Shown: in pieces, positions 57,800 through 60,000 of the stretch
Position numbering within the stretch: the stretch's first letter is position 1
Layout: each line of letters opens with the position of its first letter
NCBI GenBank assembly: GCA_950295325.1
Contig: OX485804.1
Coordinates: forward strand, 57,774,429-57,834,428
Direction of reading: 5' to 3'
DNA: 60,000 nucleotides
DNA from: Polytrichum commune
Taxonomy: Eukaryota > Streptophyta > Polytrichopsida > Polytrichales > Polytrichaceae
The notes under the pieces: generated by a model
Databases searched by the model: none
The model's input: only the letters and a program-made list of their open reading frames with translations
What the model was told of the DNA's origin: nothing
Program-made: the position numbers and the translations under genes

Positions 57800-57935
57800 G
57801 GCACCTCCCAAATGACCAAAATCATGGGAGGCATTTTGTTATATACCTTTTTGTATTATGAATGTCAAAGTGGTATTAACAACACACAAAATGATATTTA
57901 GCGACACACTTATGACTTTTGATTTGGGAGGTGGC
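57800..57935. mobile_element. Small inverted-repeat element
   Basis: The ends 'ggcacctcccaaatga' and 'tgatttgggaggtggc' form imperfect inverted repeats of about 15 bp, 136 bp overall. The interior 'gatatttagcgacacactta' recalls the 'atatttagtgtcacttact' block of the MITE at 8580-9000. It is likely a short MITE. Confidence 0.4.
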
Positions 57936-60000
57936 ATTTAGCCCCATTTTCCTTGTAGCATGTGGGCTCAAATTTCTCCAATTCAAATGCATAATGTAGA
58001 ATATGCTCATTACCCATAATCATTAAGACAGCTACAAGTTATTGGAGATTTTCTTATTAAACATAGGTAAGAGAACAACCCTCTTTAAAATAAAATGTTG
58101 GTGAAGACAAGAATTTGATGCTCAACTCATATATATATATATATATATATGTAATTGGCTTGTGGTTCCCTCATGTCATTCAAAACCCATAATTAATTAG
58201 CATGGGATTGTAGACATCCATATTGGAACATGCTTTAGGCTTGCAAGCTCGGTGGGGCACAATAAAGAACTTGATATACTACATGTATGTATGTGGCTCC
58301 TTATATGGTTACAAGTAATTGCTAAATGTGAGTTTGTTTTTTCATTCTAGGTGAAAGGTCTTTTGAGTTTGACTAAAAAATAAGATGTTCTATTTTTCGC
58401 AATTTCAAGATGATGAATTTGTCATTGTATGGATGATTGTGTATGTTTTCATTCATGCTCTCCTAAGAATATAATTTTTTCATCACTCCAAAAATGATCA
58501 CCAATGAGGGTTTCCTGTGCATATTCGACAAATAATGGTATTGCTCCTAATTGCTTGGCAATCCTTGTTTTTAGTATTACTTATGTGCACACCTCACAAA
58601 TAGGTATTGTATATGAATAAGTGACAGTCCTTGTTGCCCCCAAAGTGAATTCCAGTGCACTTGGAAACTTCATACACAACCTTGATTTCAAAGGCATTTG
58701 AACTTACTACGATGCCGGACACTTACAATTGACAAACCCAATTTTGAGTGATCAAATTTGAAGTTGAAAAACAAAAATAAATAAATCAATTTAATCTATA
58801 CTACGCTTCGCCTTTAGTTCCTCACCCATCCCTTTGCTCATTCTCTCAAAAATATATATATAGTCCACCTCAAGATCAACAAGCCTGCACCACACTCAAG
58901 CGAAAGCAACAAAACCTTTTAAGTAGGTTCTCAAGTGTCTAGCAAAAAAGAGGCTCCTCCATTCGACTAGTTTGTGATGAATAGATAAAAGACTAAAGCA
59001 TTTTATGTCATTTTCATTAGCACTCGTTTGTCAATACCAATAATTTGTTAATTTGCCTTATCTTCGAACATCTATGGCTCCATGAAGAAGAAAAAATAAA
59101 ATCGGAAAATGGCAGAATGAAGCCAGAGCAAAATTCTTTCTAATTGCATTATAGCATTGTGTTTGACTAATGTGCAACATTTTCCTTACCAATTCTAGCA
59201 AGGGGAAGAAAAAAAAAGTGCTAGTTATAAGTGTCTAGCACTATATCACCACTATTTGTTTTGATTATCACTCGTATGTGAAAGTCAACTCCATAATGAA
59301 GGTGTCGGAACAAAGATCTCCTCGTTCAAATAAATTCTAAGAAGATCCAACGGGCGTAAAGTTGAAGAGTTTCAAATTGGGGTTGCTAGTGAAAATCTTC
59401 TTTCTCCTCATTTCCAAGGATGGGATGGATGTGGACCTCAACTAAGTATTTTCAAAAAAGGATATAAATTTGAAATATATACACGCGAGTTTTTGAATTT
59501 TGGAATTGGAAACCGTGTGCCTCTTTTAGAGGTAGTCAACAAAGATAAAATGCCTTCTGTGTTGAACTTGGAAATTTGTCCTTAAATCATGGTTTTACCC
59601 AACCTCCTAACTTGAGCACACGGGGGGTGCACTTCATTGTCAAGTTGAACACCACGTGCGATAAAACAAAATCTACTTTTTACATAAAGCATCACCAAAA
59701 TGGTTCAAAAGTTTATGATTTTTTTTTTCATGAGTAGATATACATAGTAAAAATTGGTAACCAAATTTGATGATTTGTTTTTTTATAAAACATACCGTTT
59801 CTAACTAGAATGACGCAACATTGAACTAAACAAATTACTACAAAAAATGAAGATGACTAAAAATTTCAAAAAAATATACAAAAGATATTATCAATGGTTA
59901 TGTGTATGTAGAAAAAATATCATAATTTTAAAATTTATCTATGGCATGTAATATAGGGTAGCAAACTTTTATTGCACGTGGTTATGAAATGTAAGGGGGT
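57936..60000. other. AT-rich intergenic stretch, no gene; (TA)n at about 58129-58150
   Basis: No frame or repeat boundary worth annotating was seen. Confidence 0.45.

Noticed and set aside
1-60000. CRISPR array, operon or prokaryotic defence system
   Set aside because: The window is plant nuclear DNA with spliceosomal introns. The tandem repeats lack unique spacers of constant length.

Overview
This is a plant nuclear window. Coding islands are sparse and intron-rich, with canonical GT-AG junctions, in a long AT-rich, transposon-filled background. Three protein-coding loci are well supported: a family-1 glycosyltransferase (UGT) gene on the minus strand (about 859-7493), a single-exon PADRE/DUF4228 gene on the plus strand (38573-39409), and a four-exon FLD-type lysine-specific histone demethylase gene on the plus strand (46934-51839). 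The combination of plant PSPG, PADRE and FLD proteins shows a land plant. The intron-rich UGT and the LINE types would fit a seed-free plant such as a lycophyte or fern, but that placement is an inference and no closer identification is claimed. | Layout: 1-640 no gene. 859-7493, five UGT exons separated by four introns of 1.2-1.5 kb that are full of repeats: a tandem array made from the exon-1 donor, a CACTA-type MITE, three copies of a ~300-bp repeat, and copies of a dispersed 'D' repeat that touch splice sites. 8.5-16.3 kb: MITEs, a 5'-truncated LINE with a 13-bp target-site duplication, a 126-bp satellite, a possible LTR-element end and a second decayed LINE. 18.2-25.4 kb: decayed LINE 5' portions, inverted-repeat elements with G/C tracts, a gag pseudogene and a G-quadruplex-prone block. 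25.4-35.5 kb: mostly AT-rich DNA with a ~940-bp TIR element, a Stowaway-like MITE and two foldback hairpins. 35.5-40.4 kb: the PADRE gene, with a ~165-bp tandem array running up to its start codon and a diverged repeat after it. 45.2-46.8 kb: three diverged repeats upstream of the FLD-type gene. 53.8-55.3 kb: a broken hAT-like transposase. 55.6-60 kb: AT-rich, no gene. | The three genes do not form a pathway or cluster. The UGT would glycosylate a small molecule in the cytosol, the PADRE protein is of a plant stress-associated family, and the FLD-type protein would act on chromatin in the nucleus. The most unusual signals are structural: repeats that carry, or sit directly against, the splice sites of the UGT gene (possible introner-like behaviour), and two hairpins that could be small-RNA precursors. 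All family calls are from reading the sequence; no database search was run.
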